The notes under the pieces: model-generated
Seen by the model: only the letters and a program-made list of their open reading frames with translations
Told to the model about the DNA's origin: nothing
Databases searched by the model: none
Assembly: GCF_932276165.1 (NCBI RefSeq)
Contig: NC_064008.1
Coordinates: forward strand, 3,849,001-3,913,000
Direction: 5' to 3'
Source: Plutella xylostella
Lineage: Eukaryota > Arthropoda > Insecta > Lepidoptera > Plutellidae
Length of the DNA: 64,000 nucleotides
In this document: piece after piece, positions 44,581 through 57,150 of the stretch
Position numbering within the stretch: position 1 is the stretch's first letter
How the letters are laid out: each line of letters begins with the position of its first letter
Made by a program: the position numbers and the translations under genes

Positions 44581-45917
44581 CATCACTTCACCGTTTGTTA
44601 GTTTTTATCGTTAACTTTACTCGCCCAAACACATTGAGCAGTCATGACAATCTTTTTGAACATAAAAAAGTGGGTGAACAAACATTTTATAGTCTTTCGC
44701 AACGTGCTAGAACATTTTACTTGCATAACAATGTCTTTAAAAAACGTTGTAAATCAAGAACTTCAACATGCTAATCGAATTACCTATCGTTTAAGTCAAA
44801 ACTAGCGTATTCTTAAATATTAATAATTAGTACTTCTGTAAAAAATGTGTTTTATATGAGATAAGTTCTTGCATAACAAAAAAGAGTTAATTAATTAATT
44901 TATTATTAACTACTACGAAATACTACGAATAGTATAAGTATAAATATTTCCCATTTATAATAAATTTAATATCACTGATAAAAATTAAAAGTAAAGTTAT
45001 TAAATTTCAGGGAAACATATTTTTTACTAATTTAAATACTTACCGTGAAAAGTTTTGTAATATACCTACTTAAGTTTGATAGTATAATAATATGATAAAT
45101 AACCGATAACAGTCAAGTGATGTGGAAAAATCTTCACTGAAGAACTATGAACAAGTCATATTATCAGTCGAACCCACTCAAAAGTACATAAACTTAATCA
45201 TTAAAAAACAAACAGATAAATTAACCCATCAAAGTATTTAAATAGCGCGGGAGAATCCTTACCTAGCGTACAATTTTGCATTGATTTTCACTTCTCTATC
45301 GTAAAACAATAACCTACACTAGGCCCTCTGTTCCATTGTGGGTGCGAGAAGTCGATCCAGCTATAATCCTCAAAAAAGAAAACCTAATAATGGACGATGT
45401 TAGCCGATAATAATGATTAGGACTACAAAATTACCGAATTAATTACATCTACATTCTATACTAGTTAAACCCTAACACCCTAAGGGTAAAATAACATTGT
45501 ACTTTAAATGCATAAACCAATGTTAACATCTTATGCGACATGTTGTTTATGGTATTAAATAAATGAAATGAAATGAAATAAATCGATATTTACATCTACC
45601 CAATCAAATTTCAACAAAGCCTTTCAATGATTTTAGCCTATTATCAGGCGCAATAATAACTTGTTTATTGTCATAATGTTTCTTACGAAAACCGACTTCC
45701 GGACGGAAATTAGGCAGCTCTTGTCCGTGACAGGGGGGTCACTCTATATGACGATAAATAAAAGCTGGGTATCATTGGTCGCCGCGAGCCGAGCCATATT
45801 TGTCGGTTTTTTATCAGACTACGGCGAAGCAAAAAGGAGAATAGAACAGAATATAATAGAATATTACGTTGATTGTTTAGTTGATTTTTGAGATAAGATC
45901 TTTGTACATAGTGTTTT
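44581..45917. other. AT-rich non-genic DNA
   Basis: Short GAAAT run at 45563-45583. No exon recognised. Confidence 0.4.
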
Positions 45918-46190
45918 GTTGATTCTTGTCTGGTCATGTTCACCCTACCAAACATTACAAAGTCGGCTTCGTTTATATCATATGTTCGTTCATCGTTATA
46001 CTTAATAAATTTATATCATATGGGCGTATACCTTGTGAATGTTATACCATTCGTTTTTATACCTCGTATTACTTACCCCGTTTTTGTAACTTTCGACGTC
46101 TTGACTGAACGTCATTCAGCGAAGCCGTTGAATGGGATATAGCCGACTTTGTAATGTTTGGTAGGGTGAACATGACCAGACAAGAATCAA
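45918..46190. repeat. Inverted duplication around the GTATAA array
   Basis: Block P at 45918-45970 (TTCTTGTCTGGTCATGTTCA...) returns inverted at 46139-46190. Between them, 45972-46085 is an inverted copy of the array start at 46197-46283, identical over about 85 bp. The order of the two blocks differs between the copies. Confidence 0.85.
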
Positions 46191-46212
46191 CAAAACGGGT
46201 AAGTAATACGAG

Positions 46213-46436
46213 GTATAAAAACGAATGGTATAACATTCACAAGGTATACGCCCATATGATATAAATTTATTAAGTATAACGATCACTGTGCATAACAAAC
46301 GAAAGGCATAATTACTAAATACATAATTTCGTAAAGAATAACGTTCAAAAAGTATAATTTCAATTGATATAACGATTAAAATGCATAAAGTTTATAACAT
46401 ATATTCTACAACGGATATAATTATCATAATGTATAA
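46213..46436 (+). repeat. Periodic array: 15 GTATAA-like anchors every 15-16 bp
   Basis: Anchors (GTATAA, GCATAA, ATATAA, ACATAA, GAATAA, with one GTATAC and one ATATAT) begin at 46213, 46228, 46244, 46259, 46274, 46290, 46306, 46321, 46336, 46352, 46367, 46383, 46399, 46415 and 46431. Intervals are only 15 or 16, mean 15.6. The 9-10 nt between anchors are unrelated to each other. Function unknown. Confidence 0.8.
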
Positions 46437-46724
46437 TGCACAAAAAATTATTGACGTTATATCGTCATTCAACGAACGTGCTAGTGATAGTGATTCAATC
46501 AAAAAAGAGATTCAACCAGATGCCTGCGACAAGTCTTCATCTGTTCCCTCATACTCCCTTTTGAACTACTGATCATAATTGGACAAATGAGGTATCGTTA
46601 GGTTAGAAGCGTCTTGATCGTCCACTGGTTATAGGCTATGTGATGTTACTTTTTATTTGCTCAAAGGAGCCGTAGTCCGAGCCATGCATTTCATGGTTAA
46701 ACTCCACACGTTTCGGATAAAGCT

Positions 46725-46835
46725 GAGGCGATTCGCCTCGAGCTGATCACAATGTGCCTCGGGCCTTTGCCTCAGAGCGAGCAGCCTCAGACTGAGGCTG
46801 TTTGCCTCAAGTTGAGGCTGCTCGATCTGAGTTGG
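46725..46835. repeat. Cluster of GCCTC/GAGGC motifs
   Basis: About ten GCCTC or GAGGC words in 110 bp in both orientations, including the palindromes GCCTCAGACTGAGGC and GCCTCAAGTTGAGGC. Confidence 0.75.
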
Positions 46836-46879
46836 CCTCTCGTGTTTAAGTTTCAGGGCGCAGGTGCACAACAGTGCAG

Positions 46880-47044
46880 CGATCACAGGATTCGATACTA
46901 TTTTCGAATATACACAAACATATGGAAAAAGATCAGTATCGTCAACTGTCAAAATGTAAGGAACATTTGTCAGTTCCAAAAGTGACATTTGTTTTTTTCA
47001 TAAATGTTTGTGTAGATTCTAAAATAGTATTGAATCCTGTGATC
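46880..47044. mobile_element. MITE (GATCACAGGATTCGATAC family), copy 1
   Basis: Inverted ends ATCACAGGATTCGATACTAT and ATAGTATTGAATCCTGTGAT, inner phrase TATCGTCAACTGTCA. Second copy 51556-51757. Confidence 0.65.
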
Positions 47045-47339
47045 GGGTTTCAGCTCTCGTTGGTTCGTTTTTCGTCAGTGTAGAGTAACCCTCTTGAAGA
47101 CTCCATTCATGCTATTGAAGTGAGCTGATTGGGAGACATCTTCAAAGAAATGTCCATCAATGTTTTATTGTTCAAAATGATTGTTACGTATTCTTATAGG
47201 TGAATGTAATCTATAATTTTATTTTATAAGTATCTTTATTATGGCAACCACATGGTAATTATTTATTTTGAAAAAAAAATATGAAACTCAAAAATTACGG
47301 AAACCCAAGTACGCGTTGTTCTATAACCGCTGACAGTAA

Positions 47340-47480
47340 GGCCCTGTTCCACAATGTCTGGTTAGTGGCTACTTGTGAGATAAAATACAAGCTGTCACTC
47401 TCTGTTATTATATTTTTGACAGTGACAGCATGTATTTTATCTCACAAGTAGCCACTAACCAGACATTGTGGAACGGGACC
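47340..47480. mobile_element. MITE (TCTGGTTAGTGGC family), well-preserved copy
   Basis: Ends GGCCCTGTTCCACAATGTC and GACATTGTGGAACGGGACC, TAA on both sides. Arms pair through TGAGATAAAATACA.GCTGTC. The arm identity makes a long hairpin. Confidence 0.75.
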
Positions 47481-49100
47481 TAAATCTCAAATATCATTTA
47501 TAAGAAAGATATCTCTATCTAGATGTAATAAGTTTTGATGAGTTTTATGACTCTGTCTGACTGACTCTGACCATCAAAATTGCCAGAGATTTTTGTAACT
47601 AATAAAAAAACTACTTAACTTTTTAAAGCTAAATACGGTCGCATAATCTGTTTTTTGCCTTAATTTATAAGTATAGAATTATATAAGTAACTAGTTTTCT
47701 ACAATAATACTAATATTAAATTAATTATACACTAAAAACGTGACCCATAAAAAACTTTTAAAAAAACCAAGGCCCTTTAGAACATTATCCTTGAAGTTAC
47801 TCGTGTAAGTTAGTTTAATATAATTCAGACCAAAGCTTTGATGTCCGACTTATCCGCTTAGCCTGTATTTATGTTTCTTGTTTATCAAAATAACTTTTAC
47901 CCTTTAACCATGACATGTGTATTGACTTATCTTAGATTAAAAATATACTAGCAAGATGGAGTGTCAGTGCAAAAAAAAGTCTCGATACAAATAACACCCC
48001 ACTTCAGCCACTGAGCTCTTATTTTGAATGAATTCGGTTAAAAACAGTTTGACAGATTAACAAAATGCGGACAGTTTTATGCTTTCTTTTTGTAGGTGAC
48101 ACACCATTTGTTCGTATTACTATATTGTTAATCTAAGTTTACCAGATAAGTATAAAATAATACACCTACCCACAAGGTGTTGTGGATATTGTATAGTAAA
48201 TTTGTATGTCGAAAAGTAGCGACTCATCGGTTCCCTCAACAACTTTTTATTTTCTCTTTCTATACGTCGTTAGAAAAATCGCGAAAAAAGCGTTTCTCAA
48301 TACATATTTTTTGGCTTAAGTACAGCACTTACAGTAAGTAAGGAGCAGAGAAACCTGACCCCCCTCAGAAGCGTCGTTACTATGAGAGGGGAGTCAGGTT
48401 TCTCTGCACCTGACAGTACTAAAATTTAGCAAAAAAAAAACTATCCGAAAGGACCTCCTGCATCGCCCAATTTTGGCTTACTATACTTACCCTTCTTTTA
48501 AATCCATATAATATACAAAACATACAGAATGTGATTTTTGTTAGCGATCGACCCGACTGTAGGTGAACGTAACCAATAACAAACAATAGCAATAAGTATA
48601 TTATTATCTGTTATAAATATCTGTGAGTCTGTGACGTCTTTTGAAAGGGATTTTGATAAAAAAACGTGCAGAGAATGCACATTTTTCGTCCTATCACGTG
48701 CTAGTGCAAGGTCGCTGGTACATAATATTACGAGTATATGAGTAGTGTATGACTTGTTTGGTAAGTGGTTGCCGCAAAGGATCTACTATTTATTCACATT
48801 TTTTTGTTAATTTCGACAGTAATAAGACTACTATTTACAGGATTTTGCAAACAAAAAAGTGTAATAGTCGAAATGGGGTTGGGAATTGGGAATCTCGTTC
48901 ATCATTCTGATCGACTTATTCTAAAGTCTACAAGTATTGAAAAATAATTAAAAATCTTACCCATCCGTTCTAACGGCTATCTAGAACAAAACGTATTCAT
49001 AATGGCCTCCCGAATCCCCCACCTCCGGTTTTACAACATAAAAGTACTCCAAATTCGTATAATTATATAGGTAGTATGAATATATTTAGTCATGCCGTTT
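47481..49100. other. AT-rich non-genic DNA with one foldback
   Basis: Foldback at 48346-48408 (AGCAGAGAAACCTGACCCC against GGAGTCAGGTTTCTCTGC). No exon recognised. Confidence 0.45.
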
Positions 49101-49401
49101 GCTTTTACAATACAATTTCTGTACGTATTATAAAACTTCCATAAATACTGCACTTAAAGTTCTGATTCTATTCGCATACTTGAACAATCTACACACCAAC
49201 TCTACGTCACACAACATCAAACGGCAAACCCACATGAAACAGACAGTACGTGCAAAGATGCGTCCAATACAAGCAGGTGATGTGGAGTGATGCTGGCTCA
49301 CTGTGCCCCGAGTGCCGGCGCGCGCGACCCGCAATCGGTAAACCAAATTGACGCGCGAAATTCAAATTTGGATTTTTTATTCTTTTCCGCGCGGACAGTT
49401 G

Positions 49402-49505
49402 TTGGTGGCCAGTGTTTTTGTTTTGAGAAATGAGGTTGCGTTTTTTGTGAAGTGCTTTTTAATAGTTTTCGGCGGTTGGATTGATTTTTTTGGAGCTGTA
49501 ATAAT
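49402..49505 (+). promoter_or_regulatory. Candidate non-coding first exon B of the plus-strand gene
   Basis: A GC-rich CpG patch (49305-49400, GCCGGCGCGCGCGACCCGC) precedes an initiator-like CAGT, and the stretch ends at donor AATAAT|GTAAGT (49505/49506). Same strand and same kind of structure as exon A at 30588-30883, so an alternative start of one gene is plausible. Confidence 0.4.
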
Positions 49506-51555
49506 GTAAGTTTGTTTACATTTTTTTTAATTATTAAGTAATTACATTTATTAAAAAAATTTTAAAGAAAGCATTTACGGACTAAACCAATAAAACGTGA
49601 TCCTTTATTTTATTTTAATCCAATATAAGTTTTTCGCCGACTTCACTAATTTACCTTAAAAAGAGAAACATTTTAAGCGATTCCTTTTATTATAAGTACT
49701 TACTTAACTTATTGGCAGGTGTCATTGCGCTAAATTAAAATATGAACTTTAAAATTTAAACATAAATATTAATCCTTGCCTAAACTAAACCAAAATATAC
49801 CTACATTAAATACCAGATAATCTACTATTTAAACCTATTAAAACTGCGGATAAAACTAAAAAAGCTCCGCAACTAAAAATACAAACAATCTAAAAACAAT
49901 AAGAAGTTAAATGGCCATACGTAAGAAACCTAGACTTTTTAATTACAATGCGAAGAGTCGATTAAAATTGCACGGCTCACATCGCAACAGGTGTGCCCTA
50001 GGTAATGGTCACCCAACCGCATTCTAGACTAACTATAGGCATTAACTTAGTACCTACATGAACGTAGGCACCTATTATTTAAACGCTATTTCATCATAGG
50101 ACCCGTACTTGTATCTACTTAGATTATTTTAATATCAAATAATATACTATACGTATATTATCTTAATTATTATCTTAATCCATCCATCCACAAGTTTTCT
50201 GGCAGAGATCGCTTTAAGTGATAAGACCACCTTTGTACCGTTATTAAGTTTGGTACAACGTGTTCGTTTTATTATTCTTCGTGGCGTTCAAATAAACATT
50301 AGTCTATTTACCTATCTAAATAAAATTAGTTTAATAATCGAGAAAGATTTTTGAAATCAGTCCAATACTTATGGAGCTTATTACAACAAACTATTTTCTC
50401 TTAATAATAAGAGTAACTGGATAAAACACCTTCTCCGGATAAAATCTAGTCTATAGCCGAGCAACGCCGATGCTACCAACAGGTGTGAACCGTGAACTAA
50501 ACCGCAGGCAAGTCCATCGAACCAAATTACTGCTAAATCTGCCACAAAATAAAAAAAAAAGTCTTGGAGAAAAATCTTTCTTTATTTAAATACTACCCAC
50601 CTAGTTGTACCCATGATAATCGTTTCTAAGGGAAAGTAAAAAAACCTATGTATAAATCCAGTGTTGCGTCCTCCTACATAGGTAAATACGTATCGAGTTT
50701 TTTTACTAGACACAAGCCTTCGAGCTTTTCGGTCCTACGGATTGAATATATTTATAAGATATACTTCAAATAGTCGTATTTAAGTATTAATAACTTTATA
50801 GAAATTATTCAATCCTTATCCAACTATGTACGTATACAACTATACATACACCATTTATTAATTCAAAAGTTGTAGTTTCCTTACGACCTTTTCCTACATC
50901 CTTCAACATAATACCATAAATTACGCCAAGCTACTTTACAGCTTTAAGTAATTTCAATATTGTAATTTAATCCAGCTATTTAAATGAAATCAAATGACAT
51001 AATATATATTCGTATTCATAAGGGGATTGCCTTGATTATCTGGTACGCAGATGCATTTAAAAGTGCACTTTTACTAGCAAGGCCAGAAATGTTTAGATTC
51101 GGCCACACTACCTACCACTATTTTATCAGAAATAGCCTCACCGTCACCGATTCCTATGTATAAAATCTTGCGGAATCGGGAATGCCTTCTAAAGAATGCT
51201 AGAACTTAGAAAATAAGTTATTATTGGAACCAATGTGGAATGCCCGAAAAAAACAGTCTTGCAAAAATAGGTATATCTGATGATAATCTTTGCAATCAGC
51301 ACATAAAATACTGCAGGTCTCTAGTGGCTTAAGTAGTTTTGATTTTAAAATAAAAATATGATCCATATGTCCATTAACATTTTCGATCGCCCAATCTTTT
51401 ACTGCAGTATAACTTAGCTCTAGCACTCAGTACATTAGACTAACTCAAAAGGCCAGGTGGGTTAATCTATCTTGACTTCAAACGACCAAATCAGAGCTGT
51501 CAGACAATCTGTGCATTTAATACAACGAGATAGATTCGTGGTCAACCCAGCAGCG
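49506..51555. other. AT-rich non-genic DNA
   Basis: LINE 3' UTR phrase at 50205-50250 (GGCAGAGATCGCTTTAAGTG). Otherwise nothing recognised. Confidence 0.4.
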
Positions 51556-51757
51556 CAGCGATTGTAAGATTGGAAACCTCAGTTTACGTTGCGTATCGTC
51601 AACTGTCACTGTTAAAATGTACTTAAGGCAAATTTATTTCCAAAAGTGACATTTTTTTTCCATATTAGGTGGAATTTCACCAAACGCTAAACTTATTTAG
51701 TAGCAAAGTCAGTTAGTACAGAATGCATTTTCGAAAATAGTATCGAATCCTGTGATC
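51556..51757. mobile_element. MITE (GATCACAGGATTCGATAC family), copy 2
   Basis: Right end AAAATAGTATCGAATCCTGT as in 46880-47044; the left end is eroded. Shares ATCGTCAACTGTCA and AAAAGTGACATTT. Confidence 0.6.
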
Positions 51758-54734
51758 CCCCCTCAGCTCTCCGAAACTATTTTTTTGTTAGCTAAAGTGA
51801 CCTCAGCGTCTACTAAACTAACCGGCCTGAGGTTGCGACACAGTATGTTTAAACGTGCATTTTCCTTGACCTAATGTTCCCGTGAGCTATCGAATCATCG
51901 TCCAAGTACACTCAAATTGTTCACTAATATTAATATTAAAGACATGTTTGATTGAGGTACGGCTAACTAAAAATATAATGTATCCACCCCAAGTCAAACC
52001 TTAGCCTGAGGTAGGGTTTGACTATAAATAAGTGTAACCACTTCTCCGTACAACGTGAAAAAAAGAATACTTAGGTACATAAAATTATCTATATTTTTTA
52101 CATTGTGTTTAGTTTACCAATTGGCTATTGGCAGTTCCATATTTATACATTTCTCACTTTTGTTGTCTGTAATAAACAAAAGCCATAATTTACTTTGTAG
52201 TGAGGTAGGTATGTAGATAGGATAGACAGGTACTTACGTTCTTTTCAAATATAAGTCACGTTTCGTCTGAAACAAATTATGAAAATGGACCGAGTTGAGT
52301 AGCCGTGCAGGAAAATTATTAAAAAATATGCAAATTATGACTAGGTTAGTACTTTTCCCATAAATGTGCAGTAAAATTAGTTTGTTAAAAAAATTATGTA
52401 ATTTAGTATACTGAAGAAGGATTTTAAAGTTTGTCACCATGTTGAAGGGATTAGATTAGAATGTTTTTCTTGAAAGTCTTGTCTGCCCCCCTACTCTTGA
52501 GTTATGATTTATTTAATGTTCAGAACGCAAGACAGACGCAATACATTGCCTTTCAAGAGTAGGGGTACTGATCAGCTTTCACTAGTTTCATGGCCCCATC
52601 CTTAATAGGATTGTATTACAGGACTGAATTTATAATGACCGCATCTCAGCACCGCGTAGGGTCAGAGGGTCATTGGACTACTTATCCTTAAAAACGTGAC
52701 CAAAAATTTCCTCTTATGTAGGTATCATCGAGGTCCGATTAAAACAAAGAATCGTGCGCAATAGAAGGTGCGTGTGTGTTGAGTTGTGCTAGCTTCAAGT
52801 GGGTCTAATCGGCCGATTCCCCGATAGTACCTAGTGTCCACCAATTTAAGGTGAAGGTTATGAGTCTTGAGTTTAGTTCTAGCGTATATGTTGAGGCGCG
52901 GGCCTTTTTGCGGGACAACAAGCACTATCGTAATTTTGCCCATAATTCACTGTAGGTTAATAATGCAGTTAGTAATATTTTTCATGGTGCCTATGAATAG
53001 AGCAGAGATAATTAAATAGGGACCGGCTTATTTTATAAATAAAAATATTTATTAAACAAATATTTTTCTTTACTGGAAATCGATCCCGGGACCTTCGGCA
53101 CAGAAGCGATCACCATACGAACAATATCAATAAATACCTAAGCATCTGCAAATATAGGTTGTGTACGTTAATTAAATATAAAATATGGCATGTCTAGATA
53201 AAATCTCTTTATAGGTACCGCTAATAATCACTAGACTGAGCACTGAATAATGGTGTAAAGAACTTATATGGATATGGACCGTTAGGGTTTTGCTCTTTTT
53301 ATAATTGAAATTACTGACTGCTTTAAATTACTTATGTGTTAGGGCGTATGGAAATTCAGGGCACACACTATAGTGAGGCAGAATCGAAGTCTGTTATTTG
53401 TCAGAATTCAAGCCATTGACCAACCAGACCTCAACTTGTTGGGCACCGACAGAAGAAAGAGCCTGGTGCCAGCCCCAGACTCCTCGGAGGAGTAGCGGGT
53501 ATGAAGAAGAAGAATGGACGAACCATTGAGACTAAACTGCAATTGCTGCAGGTTGCTCTAACGGGCGCGTCAGGAATACATAAAAAATTATATTCTTGTC
53601 GTGTACGATTGTAACGCCTAACTTGGCACTTTGCCATCACTTGTGTAAAATGCACTTTCATCTTCTGATTTACAAACAGTCGCCTGGTTAGTCTGCCGAA
53701 GAACCATGTAAAATAAGTACATTTAAGAATTAGATTTTATGTTTGTATCAGATCTCTTTCCCAGTGAAACAAGGTATAGATTTGAAGAAAAACAACACAA
53801 AAATCAAAACACGTTAGTGTGATAACACCCCCGGCTGATCAAAAGCGTAGGTACCACACATAATTTTTTTAGACAGCACTCTGAACTTTCCAGCGAAACT
53901 CTTCGCATAATATACGAACCACAAGCCCACAAAATCCAACCAATCGGAACCCTTATGCAACGGGACGCGGCAAAAAGTTCGCAACTGCATTTTAATACTT
54001 CACGCCTGATGGCCAGTACGGTGGCTTCGGTCGGCCGCTTTTAGTGCTTATTCTGAGTACTGAGTTTAAATCATTAGCATTTTTTACACCTTCGATACAT
54101 CATCTGGTGTTGAATGCGGAAGCGGTAAAGTTGCACAGCTATTGTTTTTATTTCATTTTATCACCCCGTAATTATTATTTATGTAGGTTCAGGTTTTATT
54201 TTCTTAATAATCGTATTAAGGGAATACAGGTTGTTCATAGGTATGAATGGCATAATACCTAAGTATCACTAAGTTTATGGAAATAATTTGCGTCATTTTG
54301 TTCATGAGCCAACCTGATAATTATGTATTCGTATGTACCTCCTTATATACATATAGGTATTAAGTAGAAATTTTACCTCATCATCAATAATTGAGATTAG
54401 TTAAATTATATTTACCTCTACTTAGCTAGCTCTACTACCAATAGTCATAGTACTCATACATTTTAGGCACATGGTCTATCACTCTATTAACTTATTATAA
54501 CTGCATGTGTATGTGGTATTGATATGTGAAGGTTTTTTTAGACAAAAACCTTGAAAACATCTCATTCTATTTACCTTGACCTGTCATGCATCGTGTGATT
54601 ATTCATAACATCACACAGCACACTCATGTATTATCCGACATCAAAATACCACAACAATATAATTTGTCTGTGACCATCGCGTTTGGACTACTGAATAGAA
54701 TTTAATTTAATTGAAGCTCTTTTTTATTTACAAA
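51758..54734. other. Non-genic DNA
   Basis: SINE head fragment at 53050-53115 (GATCCCGGGACCTTCGGC). A 76-codon frame at 53431-53661 may be part of an unnamed repeat. No exon recognised. Confidence 0.4.
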
Positions 54735-54905
54735 AAAGAGGGGTGTTATAAGTTTAACGTATCGTTGGCAGCGTAGCTCCCAAATGGCTAAACCGATTTT
54801 CGGTGTTTTTTTTGGCTCATAGGTAATGTTACCCCGAATATTCTTAGGCTATATTACATCAAAATCGGCTTAGCCGTTCAAAAGTTATGCGACTGTCGGG
54901 GGATT
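54735..54905. repeat. Dispersed repeat (GGGGTGTTATAAGTT family), copy 2
   Basis: Shares GGGGTGTTATAAGTT, GTAGCTCCCAAATGGC and CCGTTCAAAAGTTATGCGAC with 35455-35680 and 36440-36570. Confidence 0.55.
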
Positions 54906-55306
54906 CTGATATTGGTTAGGTTCGGTTAAAATTTCACCTTCAGCATCAGCAGTAGACACTTGCAGCGATAGAATTTTAGAATGATAACAGGTTTACAGTC
55001 AGCTGATCATAAAAACAATACATCTATCAAGATTGTAATAATAATAAATCGTCTGTGTTTACTTCCGTGGAAAAAAAACACAAGAAGATGTCTGACCTCT
55101 CATGTCAAGATTACAACACTCTATTAGATCATTAATGAATGCACATTTTATGTCATTATTAAATAATAGTAGCCATATTTTAAGTCATTCTTATTGCTTA
55201 ATAGATACTCTAAAACGTGTTTTCGTTTTAATCACATTCGAGTATTTATTTTAAATAATAGATGCCTCTTATACCTATAATAAGAATAGGATTATAATAG
55301 CGCCTG

Positions 55307-55412
55307 CTCCCTATTACATTGGGACTAACATAACAATGGCGAAAAGTGGGTGCATCAATTCACCTCTGCCTACCCCGCAAGGGAGTACATTAGTACAGGG
55401 TGTGAGTGTTTG
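55307..55412 (+). mobile_element. SINE family 4, 3' fragment
   Basis: CCCTATTACATTGGGACTAA, then GCGAAAAGTGGGTGCA and CCCCGCAAGGGAGTACATTA; head missing (5' truncation). Confidence 0.7.
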
Positions 55413-55629
55413 TTTTGTTTTTTTTTTATATGCCTCTAACAAAAGCCGTTTAAATTGAGGCCCAGTTCGTTCCTTCGTTTTTTTGTCATGTTAGAGTGAA
55501 CCTCTAGGGTTGGTTCGCTCCGAGGTCTGGTTTTTCGTAAGCTACCTAGCTAGTCCCGCTAATATCAGCACCATCCATACAAAATGAAATACCTTTACTA
55601 GCCTTAGCAGTTGCGGACAACACACGTTA

Positions 55630-56130
55630 AAGATAAAGATAAAATTTAATACTCTTTATTGCACACAAACAGAAACAGTTTCACAAACATAGAAAAGTAA
55701 AATTAAAATTAAGTGCCTAAATTAGAAAAATGTAAAAACCTGTTATTCGCTTGAAATGTCATAACCCCTATGTAACATAAACTTGTATTTTGCTGGTTGG
55801 TTTTCCAAATATAAATAAATAAAAAAAAAAAATAATAATAAAAAAAATAGTACAATCGGCGGCCTTATTACTAAAAGTAATCTCTTCCAGACAACCACAT
55901 TGATAGGAAATATAAAGTATAAAGAAAGGGATAACGTGTGACAAGACAAGAGATAATACAACATAATTACTATAAACAATATGTAAATATCTACATACAA
56001 TAATAATTAAATATTATTATTTATTTATTTTATTTATTTAATTATAGGTAAAATACATAAGAAAAAACAAGCTTAAAGATACTACAATAATCCTCGCAGG
56101 ATTGTGCGCAGCACCTTCATTCTGTGAACA
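55630..56130 (-). repeat. Stacked LINE 3' tails
   Basis: Three tail-like stretches on the minus strand: near 55630-55660 (complement of TTTAATACTCTTTATTGCAC), 55855-55910 (GGCCTTATTACTAAAAGTAA, the LINE 3' UTR phrase) and 56020-56060 (TTTATT runs). Confidence 0.4.
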
Positions 56131-56390
56131 CATATTATAAATACTTTAAACCTACATAGCTAAAGCACGTTATGTTGTCTCATAAAAATTCAGACACTAA
56201 ATATTACACTCAATAGTACCCTATTTAAAGAATCACATCATCATTAGTAGTAAGTAGAGAAACAAAGATTTACAGGGATACGAGTATAAATCTGTAAATA
56301 AAGACTTAAAATATTCACAGTCAGGCGTGAAATATTGTACTAGTGATTATGTATGGTATGTTTACTATATATGATGTTTCTTTTATTATA
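56131..56390. other. AT-rich non-genic DNA
   Basis: Nothing recognised. Confidence 0.35.
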
Positions 56391-56568
56391 CGGGATGTTG
56401 CAAAAATAACATCACTCTCCATAGTAAAGAGTCACGTGACCAACAAAGCTGTTATTAAATGAATATTTTTTTCGCAAATTTTGACATTCTGATTTCATTT
56501 CCGGGCTTAGATATAAATAAAATGCTGCACACGTAGGTTTCGGCTTAGGCCCTTTTTGCAAAACCCTG
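56391..56568. mobile_element. Foldback MITE (CAGGGTGTTGC family), partly deleted
   Basis: Left end CGGGATGTTGCAAAAA, right end CCTTTTTGCAAAACCCTG followed by TA. Most of the left arm is deleted; the right arm keeps GGGCTTAGATATAA. Confidence 0.7.
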
Positions 56569-56599
56569 TAGATGTTTTTTTAAATGTTTGCTTATGCAC

Positions 56600-56705
56600 C
56601 GGGTGTTTCAACATCTGATACTATGAATTTGTTATTGACAAATTGTTACTAACACAACTCGACTTAGGTATGTATGAAATAAATATTATTCTATTCTATA
56701 CCTAG
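56600..56705 (+). repeat. LINE 3' tail
   Basis: ATGAAATAAATATTATTCTA and then TTCTA-type bases, similar to the tail at the start of the window. Confidence 0.45.
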
Positions 56706-57006
56706 ATGTAGCAGATTAGGTACTAATATTAGACAACCTATACTAGTATATTAGATACCCTAGACAACCCTGTATACATAGGTAGGTGTGAAGGATTCTC
56801 ATAATCAGTGCATAGCAATTGTAATAAAACAAATAACGCCAATAATCGTATAAGTAACTATTAACTGAGCTAAAATTAACATAACAGAAATAACTCACGT
56901 ATTGCCATAATTACGACGTTGTTTTTTTGAATCTGTTGCCATATAAATGTTGGTAAATTTTCAAACATTAGGGCTGGACTAGAGTCTTTCACCATGTTGA
57001 AAGGAT

Positions 57007-57150
57007 CAGCCAATCAAATAGATAGATAGATATTCTTAATTTGTACACAAAAACATGAACAAAAATTACAAAAAAAAACTTAATCTAACACATATGTACA
57101 AATGGCGGCCTTATCGCTTAAAGCGATTTCTAAATATGTATAATTATACA
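57007..57150 (-). repeat. LINE 3' UTR with ATCT-type tail
   Basis: Complement holds GAAATCGCTTTAAGCGATAA followed by GGCCGCC, then TTTTGTGTACAAATTAAG and a TATCT run. Confidence 0.55.

Noticed and set aside
44262..44774. 170-codon plus-strand frame
   Set aside because: It spans a dispersed repeat, an (ATT)n run and then unrelated AT-rich DNA; no coherent domain.
46213..46436. CRISPR-like array
   Set aside because: Repeats of 6 nt, spacers of 9-10 nt, no cas genes and an insect genome. Reported as a periodic array instead.
53431..53661. 76-codon minus-strand frame
   Set aside because: Looks like part of a dispersed repeat; no domain or splice support.
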